A DNA stretch of 64,000 nt, taken from NCBI GenBank assembly GCA_963715575.1, contig OY970250.1, forward strand, positions 558,001 to 622,000, written 5' to 3'. The notes beneath the pieces are model-generated. The model did not search any database, was not told where the DNA came from, and saw only the letters and a program-made list of their open reading frames with translations. Source of the DNA: AC-32 sp963715575 (GTDB lineage: Bacteria > Actinomycetota > Thermoleophilia > Gaiellales > Gaiellaceae). Both the position numbers and the translations under genes were made by a program. Shown one piece after another: positions 7,383-15,495 of the stretch (its first letter is position 1; every line of letters starts with the position of its first letter).

Positions 7383-8180
7383 ATGGAATTCGCACAGAAG
7401 CTCATCTCTTCCAGGCGGGGGGCGCTGTACGTGTCGCTCGTCGCGGCCGTCCTCGCCGGCGTCGTGATCGTCGCCTACGTGAACGGCTACCGGAAGAACC
7501 TGAAGGCAACTTCGACTCCGGTGACTGTGCTCGTCGCCCGCCACACGATCGAGAAGGGCACCGCCGGCAGCGTGATCGCGGCGAAGGGCCTCTTCACGGT
7601 CACCACGATCCGCGAAAGCCAATTGCGAGAGGGCGCATTCAGCGACCCGTCGAGCCTGAGCGGGGAAGTGGCGACGAAGCCCATCTACAAGGGCGCGCAG
7701 CTCACCGCGGCCGACTTCTCCGCGAGCTCCGACTCGCTCGCCAGCACCCTCAGCGACCGACAGCGGATCATCGCGATTCCGTTGGACGGCGCACACGGCC
7801 TCAGCGGTCAGGTCCAGGAGGGAGACCACGTCGACGTCTACGCCGGTTTCAACGTCATCGGCGTCAGCCCGAACGGCACCCCCACCGACGGCGGCCAGTC
7901 CCGCCCGGTCCTGCGTCTCATCGTCCAGGACGTAGAAGTCGTCCGGATCGGCAGCAGCGCCGGCGTCGCCTCGTCCTCGAGGACCAGCGACGTGAGCCTT
8001 CGCGTCAACGACGTGGACGCATCGAAGATCGCCTTCGCGTCGGACAACGGCAAGGTCTGGCTCTCGCTGCGGCCAGCAGCGGGAGCGAAGCCCTCGGGTA
8101 GCCGCATCGTGAGCCCCGAGACGCTCCTGCTGGGAGTCCCGCCGGTGGTCGTGCTGCGCGCGCTCGGAGGACGTCGGTGA
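7383..8180 (+). CDS. cpaB: Flp pilus assembly protein CpaB/RcpC
   Basis: The 265-residue protein has an N-terminal membrane anchor (GALYVSLVAAVLAGVVIVAYVNGY), a SAF domain (TVLVARHTIEKGTAGSVIA to YKGAQLTAADFS) and a C-terminal RcpC domain with RIIAIPLDGAHGLSGQVQEGDHVDVYA. This is the standard CpaB order and length. In diderms CpaB aids the secretin; in this lineage without a visible secretin it is probably a cell-envelope-associated assembly factor. GGAGG lies 7 bp before ATG. The end overlaps the next start by 4 bp. Confidence 0.9.
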   Translation: MEFAQKLISSRRGALYVSLVAAVLAGVVIVAYVNGYRKNLKATSTPVTVLVARHTIEKGTAGSVIAAKGLFTVTTIRESQLREGAFSDPSSLSGEVATKPIYKGAQLTAADFSASSDSLASTLSDRQRIIAIPLDGAHGLSGQVQEGDHVDVYAGFNVIGVSPNGTPTDGGQSRPVLRLIVQDVEVVRIGSSAGVASSSRTSDVSLRVNDVDASKIAFASDNGKVWLSLRPAAGAKPSGSRIVSPETLLLGVPPVVVLRALGGRR

Positions 8181-9385
8181 GCTCCCTCGCGCACAACGCC
8201 GTCCTCGTGCTCGAGGACAACATCGACTCGGGGCCGATCGAGCAGGCGCTCCCTCCGGGCTCCCGTGTCACCAAAACCGCACTGCCGGACGCGGCCCACC
8301 TGTGGTCGTCGCTCACGGCCACAGTGGCCGACGTCGACCTGGTGGTCTTCGCGTGCGACCGCGAGCACGACCGGGTCCTCGAGGGGATCACAAATCTGAC
8401 CCGGCAGCTCGCGAGCCGCCCGGCGCTCGTCGTGCTCCACACCGGCAGCTCCAACGGCTTCATGGAGCAGGCCTTCGGAGCGGGGGCCGACGACCTGATC
8501 ACGCTACCCCAGCCGACGCACGAGCTTGCGTTTGCGCTAGAGAAGGCCATTGCGCGCAGGCGTGGCGCGACGACTCCGGCCCAGGAGGGCGTGATGATCA
8601 CCGTGCTCGGGCCAAAAGGCGGCACCGGGAAGACACTCACCGCCTGCAACGTCGCGGTCGCGCTCGCGGAGTCGGGGCACTCACCCGTGATCGTCGACCT
8701 GGACCTCCAGTTTGGAGACGTGGGGCTCGCCCTTGGATTGCGCCCGGACCGGACGATTTACGACCTCGCGGTCGCCGGGAGCTCGCTTGACGCCGAGAAG
8801 GTTGCGGGCTTCCTCGCCGGCCATTCATCGGGCGCGCATGCGTTGCTCGCGCCGGTACGGCCGGACCAGGCGGCGGCGATCACGATCCCGTTCTTGCGGG
8901 CAGTCTTCGAGGCCCTGCGGTCACGCCACGACGTCGTGATCGTCGACACGCCTCCTGCCTTCACGCCCGAGGTGATTGCTGCCGTCGACCTCTCGTCGGA
9001 CATCTGCCTCGTCGGCATGCTGGACGCACTGTCGCTGAAGGACACGAAGATCGGGCTCGAGACCTTGGCGCAGATGGGCTACGACATGGCAGGCGTCAGG
9101 CTCGTGTTGAACCGCGCCGACTCGCACGTCGGCATCAGTCACTCTGACGTCGCACGGCTCCTCGGCCGCCGTCCCGACGTGCTGGTGCCGAGCGATCGGT
9201 CTATTCCGCGGGCTATCACCGACGGCCAGACGATCGTCACAGCCGATCCGCGGTCGGGCGCGGCGAGGTCCTTCGTCGCCCTCGCGGCGAGCTATGCGAA
9301 CGGGAAGGACGCTGGCAACGGGATGGAGCCGGAGCCTGCCGTGGCAAAGCGTCGGCGGACATTGCGGAGAAGGGAAGGGCGGTAA
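8177..9385 (+). CDS. cpaE: Flp pilus localisation ATPase CpaE/TadZ (ParA/MinD family)
   Basis: The 402-residue protein starts at GTG 8177 inside the previous stop. Residues 1-130 form a receiver-like domain without the full phosphorylation residues. A MinD-type ATPase follows: deviant Walker A GPKGGTGKT near residue 145, IVDLDLQFGDVGLALG, and Walker B region VVIVDTPPA. TadZ/CpaE proteins place the pilus machinery at a pole or site. The C-terminal tail is basic (KRRRTLRRREGR). The stop shares one base with the next ATG (TAATG). Confidence 0.9.
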   Translation: MSSLAHNAVLVLEDNIDSGPIEQALPPGSRVTKTALPDAAHLWSSLTATVADVDLVVFACDREHDRVLEGITNLTRQLASRPALVVLHTGSSNGFMEQAFGAGADDLITLPQPTHELAFALEKAIARRRGATTPAQEGVMITVLGPKGGTGKTLTACNVAVALAESGHSPVIVDLDLQFGDVGLALGLRPDRTIYDLAVAGSSLDAEKVAGFLAGHSSGAHALLAPVRPDQAAAITIPFLRAVFEALRSRHDVVIVDTPPAFTPEVIAAVDLSSDICLVGMLDALSLKDTKIGLETLAQMGYDMAGVRLVLNRADSHVGISHSDVARLLGRRPDVLVPSDRSIPRAITDGQTIVTADPRSGAARSFVALAASYANGKDAGNGMEPEPAVAKRRRTLRRREGR

Positions 9386-10770
9386 TGGAGCTCCACGAGC
9401 GCCTTACGCAGTCGGGCACCACCATGAGCCACATCGACGGCGGAGCGACGGACCCATTCGCCGACCTGAAGAACCGCATCCATCTCGGGCTGGTGAGCGA
9501 GCTCGGCCCCGGGCTCTTCGATGTCTCGGACACCGACGCCGTCCGTGCGCGCGTTGAGGCAGAGATCCGGACGCAGCTCCAGCAGGAAGCAGGCCTCTCG
9601 CGGGACGACCGCGAACGGCTGGCTTCCGAGATCGCGGACGACGTCTTCGGCTACGGGCCGCTCGAGCGGCTGCTGCCGGATTCGACCATCTCGGAGATCA
9701 TGGTCAACGGAGCACACGAGATCTGGATCGAGCGGCGCGGTCTCCTATCACGTACGTCGCTCCGCTTCAGCGACGAATCACACCTGAGGCGGATCATCAC
9801 CAAGATGGTCGGGCAGGTGGGCCGCCGCATCGACGAGTCGTCGCCGATGGTCGACGCGCGCCTGCCCGACGGTTCACGGATCAATGCGATCATCGCGCCG
9901 CTGTCGCTCTCAGGGGCGCTCCTGACGATCCGGAAGTTCGACCAGGGTCGTTTCGCGCTCGACGAGCTGATCCAGATCGGAACGCTCACCGCCGAGGCGG
10001 CCGACTTCCTGGATCGCTGCATCAGGGCCGACCTGAACATCCTGATCTCGGGAGGCACGGGCTCCGGCAAGACGACCCTCCTGAACGCGCTGTCCGCCGC
10101 CGTCCCGGACACCGACCGCATCGTCACCATCGAGGAGGCGGCCGAGCTACAGCTGTCGCAGCACCACGTGCTTCGCCTCGAGTCCCGCCCGAAGAACATC
10201 GAGGGCGAAGGCGAAGTGACGATCCGCGAGCTTGTCCGCAACTCCCTGCGCATGCGACCCGACCGGATCATCGTCGGCGAGGTTCGCGGGGCGGAGACGC
10301 TCGACATGCTCCAGGCGATGAACACCGGCCACGAAGGCTCGCTCTCAACGATCCACGCGAACTCGCCACGCGATTCGCTCAGTCGCCTCGAGACGATGGT
10401 GCTGATGGCCGGCTTCGAGCTGCCGGTGAAGGCGATCCGCCAGCAGATCTCCTCTGCGCTCGACCTGATCATTCAGCTCGACCGGTTGGACGACGGCACG
10501 CGCCATGTGACCGAGATCACTGAAGTGCAGAGGATGGAAGGGGACGCCATCACGCTTCAGAAGCTGTTCGAGTACCACGTCGAGCGGGTGGAGGCGGACC
10601 GCACGGTCGTGGGTCGGCTTCTCCCGACCGGGCTGCGGCCGACCTTTCTGGCGAAGTTCACGCGGCACGGCATCGAGATTCCGAGCGACGCCTTCGGAAC
10701 ATCGCTCGACGCCGCCTACGGCGCGAGCCCCTACCACAACGGGCCGCGTGGGCCTGGAGACGGGCAGTGA
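9385..10770 (+). CDS. tadA: Flp pilus assembly/secretion ATPase CpaF/TadA
   Basis: The 461-residue protein is a type II/IV secretion ATPase. The N-terminal domain (EIADDVFGYGPLERLLPDSTISEIMVNG) is typical of CpaF. Walker A GGTGSGKTT is near residue 222, the Asp box is in IVTIEEAAELQL, Walker B in IIVGEVRGAETLDMLQAMNTGH and the His box in STIHANSPRDSLSRLETM. It powers pilin polymerisation at the membrane together with TadB and TadC. Its 3' end overlaps the following start by 4 bp (GTGA). Confidence 0.95.
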   Translation: MELHERLTQSGTTMSHIDGGATDPFADLKNRIHLGLVSELGPGLFDVSDTDAVRARVEAEIRTQLQQEAGLSRDDRERLASEIADDVFGYGPLERLLPDSTISEIMVNGAHEIWIERRGLLSRTSLRFSDESHLRRIITKMVGQVGRRIDESSPMVDARLPDGSRINAIIAPLSLSGALLTIRKFDQGRFALDELIQIGTLTAEAADFLDRCIRADLNILISGGTGSGKTTLLNALSAAVPDTDRIVTIEEAAELQLSQHHVLRLESRPKNIEGEGEVTIRELVRNSLRMRPDRIIVGEVRGAETLDMLQAMNTGHEGSLSTIHANSPRDSLSRLETMVLMAGFELPVKAIRQQISSALDLIIQLDRLDDGTRHVTEITEVQRMEGDAITLQKLFEYHVERVEADRTVVGRLLPTGLRPTFLAKFTRHGIEIPSDAFGTSLDAAYGASPYHNGPRGPGDGQ

Positions 10771-12626
10771 AGACCCTCCTCGTCACCATTCTGATCACGC
10801 TGGTCGCAACCCTGGCCGCCACTGCCGCGGCGGCAGCTCCCAGCCAGCTGCAGACCACGCCGATCGGCCGGCTGCCGTTCCCCGAACGCGGGTTCGTGAT
10901 CGATCTGCCCGACGGGGTCACCGCCGCGCGCGGCGCATTCCGCGTCACCGAGAACGGCCGTCGAGTTGAGAACGTAGACGTCGCCGCTCTGGGCACGGCG
11001 GGGATCAGCTACGGCACCGTCCTGGCGATCGACACGAGCCTGAGCATGAAAGGCGCACCGCTGATCGCCGCACTGGCCGCGGGCCGATCCTTCGTCGCCC
11101 ATCGAGCGGCCGGTCAGCAGATCGGCGTGGTGGCATTCGACGGACGAGTTCGCGTGCTCCGACGCCCCGGGCCGGACGACGGCCAGCTGACTCGCTTATT
11201 CTCGGGCGCTCCGGGGGTGGCATTCGGGACGCGCATCTACGACGCGCTGGAGCGATCGCTCGCGCTTCTCGACCGCGCGCGACTGTCGACCGGTTCGATC
11301 GCGCTGCTGTCAGACGGCGCCGACCTCGGGAGCCGGAGCGAGGTTGACAGCGTGATCGCAAGAGCGCGCGCACAGCACGTCCGGATCTTCACGGTGGGAC
11401 TACGTTCGAAGGCGTTCGCCCCGTCCGCGCTCCGGAAACTGGCAGCGGAGAGCGGTGGCAGCTTCGCGGAGGCGTCGGCGGCGGACGAGCTGGCATCGAT
11501 CTACGACGCGCTCGGTCAACGTCTGGCCGGCGAATATGTCGTCCGTTACCGCTCGACGGCACCGCCGGAGTCGAACGTCGACGTGAAGGTGGAGATTCAC
11601 GGCGTCGGCGTGGCGACAACCGGCTACAGGGCTCCCACGCCATCGGGTCTTGCGCCCTTCCATCGCTCACTGCTCTCGCGCTTCCTGCTGTCGGGCTTCG
11701 CCGTTGCGCTGCTGGCGCTCTTCGTCGCGGGCCTAGCCGCGTTTGCGCTGCTCGTTGTCCTCAGGTCGCGCGAGAGCAAGGTCGTCGATCGCGTGCAGCA
11801 GTTCGCCGGAGACACGCCCGAGGCTGCGACGAGCGACGAATACTCGTGGCATCGGATCGCCATGCGTCGCGCGCGCGTCGAGGGCCAGGGCGGCCTCGCG
11901 CGCATCGAGCGCCAGCTGGAGATCGCACGAATCGAGATGTCGGCCTCCAGGGTCGTGCTCCTCACGCTCGGCGCCACCGTGCTCGCGATGTTTCTGCTGG
12001 GGCTCATCGCGCCGATCTTCATGATCCTCGCGCTGCTGACGCCGCTCGGGACGAAGGCGCTGATCGAGCGCAAGCTTAGGCACGTTCGCGGCGAGTTCGC
12101 CGACCAGCTCCCGCCGAATCTCCAGGTGCTCGCGTCGGCGCTTCGGGTGGGACAAAGCTTCATCGGCGCACTGACGGTCGTCGTCGAGAACGCTCATGAG
12201 CCGTCGAAGAGCGAGCTTCAGCGAGTCCTGACGGACGAGCAGTTGGGTGTTCCAATCGAAGAGGCGATCCGCCGGGTTGCCGCCCGCATGGCGAGCCGCG
12301 ACCTCGAGCAGGTCGCGCTCCTGGCCGAGCTGCAGCGGACGGCCGGTGGCAACGCGGCCGAGGTCCTCGACACCGTCGTCGAGACGCTTCGCGAACGCGC
12401 CGACCTGCGCCGGCTGGTGCAGACGCTCACTGCGCAAGGTCGGCTCGCGCGGTGGATCCTCTCGGCGCTGCCGATTGTGGCCGGGCTCGCTCTCGCGGCG
12501 ATTCAGCCGACGGCGATCCTCCCGATGGTCCAGAGCGGTGTCGGCCAGATCGGCCTCGTGGCTGCCGCGCTGCTCGTGGTCACGGGGTCCCTCGTCATCC
12601 AGAAGATCGTCGACATCAAGGTCTAG
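10767..12626 (+). CDS. von Willebrand A domain fused to TadB (T2SSF) membrane protein
   Basis: The 619-residue protein joins two parts. Residues 1-24 are a signal-like hydrophobic segment. Residues about 80-270 form a vWA domain with MIDAS motif DTSLSMKG (D89, S91, S93) and later ALLSDGADLGS. A membrane helix follows near 305-330 (GFAVALLALFVAGLAAFALLVVL), then a linker. A TadB-like T2SSF domain spans about 380-610, with conserved FADQLPPNLQVLASALRVGQS, TAGGNAAEVLDTVVETLRERADL and a C-terminal helix pair. Ordinary TadB has no vWA domain. The fused domain would face outside and may bind pilin or a metal-dependent ligand; that is inference. The gene is coupled to cpaF. Confidence 0.85.
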   Translation: MKTLLVTILITLVATLAATAAAAAPSQLQTTPIGRLPFPERGFVIDLPDGVTAARGAFRVTENGRRVENVDVAALGTAGISYGTVLAIDTSLSMKGAPLIAALAAGRSFVAHRAAGQQIGVVAFDGRVRVLRRPGPDDGQLTRLFSGAPGVAFGTRIYDALERSLALLDRARLSTGSIALLSDGADLGSRSEVDSVIARARAQHVRIFTVGLRSKAFAPSALRKLAAESGGSFAEASAADELASIYDALGQRLAGEYVVRYRSTAPPESNVDVKVEIHGVGVATTGYRAPTPSGLAPFHRSLLSRFLLSGFAVALLALFVAGLAAFALLVVLRSRESKVVDRVQQFAGDTPEAATSDEYSWHRIAMRRARVEGQGGLARIERQLEIARIEMSASRVVLLTLGATVLAMFLLGLIAPIFMILALLTPLGTKALIERKLRHVRGEFADQLPPNLQVLASALRVGQSFIGALTVVVENAHEPSKSELQRVLTDEQLGVPIEEAIRRVAARMASRDLEQVALLAELQRTAGGNAAEVLDTVVETLRERADLRRLVQTLTAQGRLARWILSALPIVAGLALAAIQPTAILPMVQSGVGQIGLVAAALLVVTGSLVIQKIVDIKV

Positions 12627-12633
12627 GAGCCAC

Positions 12634-13557
12634 ATGATCATTCTTCTGCTCTTCGGAATCGCACTCATCGCAGTCTCCGCGGGCTTGGCCGTGCGCGCGG
12701 TCACCATCGGCGGGCTGCGCCGCCGCGACACCCTCGCCCAGATCGCGAGCTACGGGTTCGCGGGAACCGTCGCGGCGGAGGCACGCGAACGGCGCGGTCC
12801 ACGCACGGTGCTCGACTCGCTCGCCACGATGCTCGGAACGATCGCAGTGCGCCGCTTCGCCAGCATCCGCGAGCAGGAGACGCGAAAACTGCTGCGGAGC
12901 GCGGGTCTGTACCAGATGCAAGCCGAGACGTTCGTCGGATACCGGTTGCTCGCTGCTGGCGGAATCCCCGCTCTCTGGCTGCTGCTGTCGCTCGGCTCGG
13001 GCGGGGTCTCGCCGCGAGGCCTCCTGATCCTGTGTTTCGTCGCGGCGCAAGGATGGATCCTGCCCTCGTTCTTCGTCAAGCGGCGGGGGACGAAGCGCCT
13101 CCACGAGATCGACCTCGAGATGCCGGAGCTCGTCGACCTGCTCGTGACGACGGTGGAGGCCGGCGTCGGCTTCGCGGCCGCGCTGCAGCTCGTTGCGCGC
13201 CGGGTCGAAGGGCCGCTGGGCCATGAGCTCCGGATCACGCTCCAGGAGCAGAACATGGGCCTGACCATCGAGAACGCTCTGCAGAACATGCTCGAGCGCG
13301 TCGAGAGCGCCTCCGTTCGAGCGTTCGTGCAAGCGATGATCCAAGGGCAGAATCTCGGCGTCTCGATCGGCAAGATCCTGCGCGACCTCGCGGTCGACAT
13401 GCGAAAGCGCCGGCGACAGATGGCGGAGGAACGGGCACAAAAAGCGCCGACGAAGATCCTCTTCCCGCTCGTCTTCCTCATTCTTCCGGCGCTCTTCATC
13501 ATCGTGCTCGGCGGCCCGATGATCGGGCTGGCGCAGACGCTCGGCTCCCTGGCGTAG
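12634..13557 (+). CDS. TadC-like T2SSF inner-membrane protein
   Basis: The 307-residue protein starts at ATG 12634, eight bases after the vWA-TadB stop and behind GGAG. It has an N-terminal helix (IILLLFGIALIAVSAGLAV), two helices near 110-150, and a T2SSF domain with MPELVDLLVTTVEAGVGFAAALQ and LGVSIGKILRDLAVDMRKRRR. A terminal hydrophobic hairpin reads FPLVFLILPALFIIVLGGPMIG. TadB and TadC form the membrane platform on which the TadA ATPase acts. It is the last recognisable gene of the pilus operon. Confidence 0.9.
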   Translation: MIILLLFGIALIAVSAGLAVRAVTIGGLRRRDTLAQIASYGFAGTVAAEARERRGPRTVLDSLATMLGTIAVRRFASIREQETRKLLRSAGLYQMQAETFVGYRLLAAGGIPALWLLLSLGSGGVSPRGLLILCFVAAQGWILPSFFVKRRGTKRLHEIDLEMPELVDLLVTTVEAGVGFAAALQLVARRVEGPLGHELRITLQEQNMGLTIENALQNMLERVESASVRAFVQAMIQGQNLGVSIGKILRDLAVDMRKRRRQMAEERAQKAPTKILFPLVFLILPALFIIVLGGPMIGLAQTLGSLA

Positions 13558-13571
13558 GGTCGACGCCGGAT

Positions 13572-13871
13572 CTAGCGCAGGAGCCGGGAAAGGTCGGCCA
13601 GTGCTCGCAGGAGGCAGCCCGAGACCCAGAACGCGAGCGTGAGGCAGGGAAGGACGATCCCGAGGAGGGCGAGCGGCACCGCCAGCCCGCCGGCGTCGAC
13701 GAGCGCCGTGAAGATCGGGCTCGACACCCTGAGCAAGAGGCCGACGGCCAGCAAGGCGGCGATCATGGTCGCCGGGCGCCGCGGGCCGATACTTGGAAAG
13801 CGGATCAGCAGCCACAGTGCGAGCGCCGCGCCGCCCAAGCAGAACCCCAGCAAGATCTCGTATCCGTCCAC
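13572..13871 (-). CDS. Small three-helix membrane protein, unknown
   Basis: I chose GTG at 13871 because AAGGGG lies 5 nt upstream; the frame is open further to ATG 13910 but that part is not hydrophobic. The 99-residue protein has three hydrophobic stretches (ILLGFCLGGAALALWLLI, TMIAALLAVGLLLRV, AVPLALLGIVLPCLTLAFWV). No family is recognised. It converges on tadC with a 14-bp gap and diverges from the DUF192 gene. Confidence 0.5.
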   Translation of the reverse strand: MDGYEILLGFCLGGAALALWLLIRFPSIGPRRPATMIAALLAVGLLLRVSSPIFTALVDAGGLAVPLALLGIVLPCLTLAFWVSGCLLRALADLSRLLR

Positions 13872-14006
13872 GTGCGCCCCTTCGAAAGGTTGCCGGGCGA
13901 GATCGAGCATATCCGGAACGATCTCGTGGGGCTAGACCGGAGCGTGGAACGCGCCGGACCTTCCGGGGGCGGCGCCCGGCCGGCGATGCGTGATCGTGCA
14001 GAAGAG

Positions 14007-14399
14007 ATGGCTGGAAACGTGCAGTCGCTGCTTGGCGAGGACGGTCGTGTCGTCTGCGAGCGCTGCGCGGTCGCCGACGGGTTCGCGTCGCGGCTGCTGG
14101 GTCTGCAGGGCCGTCGGGAGCTTCTGCGCGACGAGGGACTCCTCCTCAGTCCCAGCTCCTCGGTGCACACCGCGTTCATGCGGTTCGCCATCGACGTCGT
14201 CTTCCTCGACCACACGCTGCGGGTCGTCGGGATCTCCCCATGCGTTCCGCCGTGGCGGCTTGCTGGACGGCGGGGCGCCCGCCACGCACTCGAGCTGCCC
14301 GCCGGCGAGGCCGAGGCGAGGGCGCTTCGAGTCGGGGAGGCCTTCACGTTTCGGGAGATCGAGACGAACGGCTTGTTCGACCTAGCCCTGCGGGCCTGA
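14007..14399 (+). CDS. DUF192 family protein
   Basis: The protein of 130 residues (from ATG 14007; another ATG at 13986 is possible) shows the DUF192 pattern: A.GFASRLLGLQGRRELLRDEGLLL, then HTAFMRFAIDVVFLDHTLRVVGI and a late HALELPAGEAEAR. The family is widespread, about 110-130 residues, and of unknown role. Genes of this family commonly lie near Tad-type pilus loci in actinobacteria. A perfect 9-bp hairpin directly follows the stop. Confidence 0.75.
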   Translation: MAGNVQSLLGEDGRVVCERCAVADGFASRLLGLQGRRELLRDEGLLLSPSSSVHTAFMRFAIDVVFLDHTLRVVGISPCVPPWRLAGRRGARHALELPAGEAEARALRVGEAFTFREIETNGLFDLALRA

Positions 14400-14400
14400 T

Positions 14401-14430
14401 CTCGCAGCGCGGCCCGCGCCACGCTGCGAG
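14401..14430 (+). terminator. Perfect 9-bp hairpin after the DUF192 gene
   Basis: CTCGCAGCG and CGCTGCGAG flank a 12-nt GC-rich loop, starting one base after the TGA. No T-run follows. A role as terminator is inferred. Confidence 0.4.
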
Positions 14431-14500
14431 GAAACGATCAGCGTCGAAATTGCGCGGAGCGTGCTCCGTCTCCTCGGCGCCCCTGGGGAGGGAATTTGGG

Positions 14501-15430
14501 ATGAAGTCGAAGCGAACGTTGTGGGCGATCGCAGCGGGTGCCATGCTCCTGCTCGTGAGCTCGACCGCACTCGCAGGCTCGACGGCCTCGAGCAAGCGGT
14601 TTCAGCGCACATTCCTGTGCGTGAACATGCATAACGGCCTGATCAAGGTCATCTCCCGCCGGCAGCACAATCACTGCACGGCCGGCTGGAAGCGCTACCG
14701 CGTCTCCGACCTCTTCGGCAAGGGGATGCGCGGCGCCCGGGGCATCCCTGGCGCCGCTGGCCCCGCCGGTCCGGCTGGGCTTGCCGGGCCCGCCGGGGCG
14801 TCCGGCGATCGCGGCCTGACAGGGCTTACCGGCCCCGCGGGGGCGATGGGCCCGATCGGGCCTGCAGGCCCCATCGGCGATACCGGCCCTGCCGGCGCGG
14901 ACGGTTCGGATGGTGCAGACGGTGCCACCGGTCCGATGGGACCGATGGGCTTGGCCGGCCTGGTCGGAGCGACCGGGGCCACCGGCGCACAGGGCCTGCA
15001 GGGCGAGCCCGGGCAGAGCGGCACGAACGGCGCGGCCGGGGCAACCGGACCGGCCGGACCTACGGGCCCCGCCGGTCCGCAAGGCTCTCAGGGCCTCACC
15101 GGACCCAAGGGCGACACGGGCTCGGCAGGCCCGGCCGGTCCCCCCGGCCCGGCCGGCGCGGCAGGCCTGGACGGCTCGGCGGTTGTGACCGCGACCGGCA
15201 CCTCGACGGTGGTCGACGCGAATGCGATCGTCACCGCGACGGCGACCTGCCCGGCTGATCACATCGCGCTCTCCGGCGGGTTCCTCGAGGCTGGCGCGAC
15301 CTCTCCGAGCGTGATCGAAAGCCATGCCACCCCCGGGTTCGCCGGCTGGGTGTCAAAGGCGAAGACGCAGGGCAACTCGCAGCAGAGCGTGAGCCTTACC
15401 GTCTACGCCTACTGCGTGCCCTCCGCCTAG
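14501..15430 (+). CDS. Secreted collagen-like (Gly-X-Y repeat) protein
   Basis: The 309-residue protein begins with a signal peptide (TLWAIAAGAMLLLVSSTALAG, residues 6-26). A basic region with two cysteines (C40, C59) follows, then about 49 uninterrupted Gly-X-Y triplets from G78 to G225. The C-terminal ~80 residues are a beta-rich globular domain with cysteines at 250 and 305. Proline-rich X positions (GPAGPAG, GPPGPAG) suggest a stable triple helix, with the C-terminal domain as trimerisation or adhesive head. The gene lies after the Tad pilus operon, so a joint role in surface attachment is possible but inferred. ATG follows GGGGAGGG. Confidence 0.85.
   Translation: MKSKRTLWAIAAGAMLLLVSSTALAGSTASSKRFQRTFLCVNMHNGLIKVISRRQHNHCTAGWKRYRVSDLFGKGMRGARGIPGAAGPAGPAGLAGPAGASGDRGLTGLTGPAGAMGPIGPAGPIGDTGPAGADGSDGADGATGPMGPMGLAGLVGATGATGAQGLQGEPGQSGTNGAAGATGPAGPTGPAGPQGSQGLTGPKGDTGSAGPAGPPGPAGAAGLDGSAVVTATGTSTVVDANAIVTATATCPADHIALSGGFLEAGATSPSVIESHATPGFAGWVSKAKTQGNSQQSVSLTVYAYCVPSA
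14734..15177 (+). repeat. Gly-X-Y coding repeat tract
   Basis: About 49 tandem 9-bp units encode the collagen-like region, with GGC/GGG/GGT glycine codons in every third position. Repeat number may vary between strains by slippage. Confidence 0.7.
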
Positions 15431-15446
15431 GGCCGAGGATTCAGGG

Positions 15447-15467
15447 GGGCCGGCTCCTGGCCGGCCC
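15447..15467. terminator. GC hairpin between the collagen-like gene and ku
   Basis: GGGCCGG and CCGGCCC form a 7-bp stem with a 7-nt loop in the 65-bp convergent gap. It could serve both strands. There is no U-tract on either side. Confidence 0.4.
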
Positions 15468-15495
15468 TCCTGGGACCAGCCGGCGCCGCCGACCG

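Noticed and set aside
14240..14500. N-terminal extension of the collagen-like protein
   Set aside because: It overlaps the DUF192 gene in another frame and lacks a signal peptide; ATG 14501 gives a clear signal peptide.
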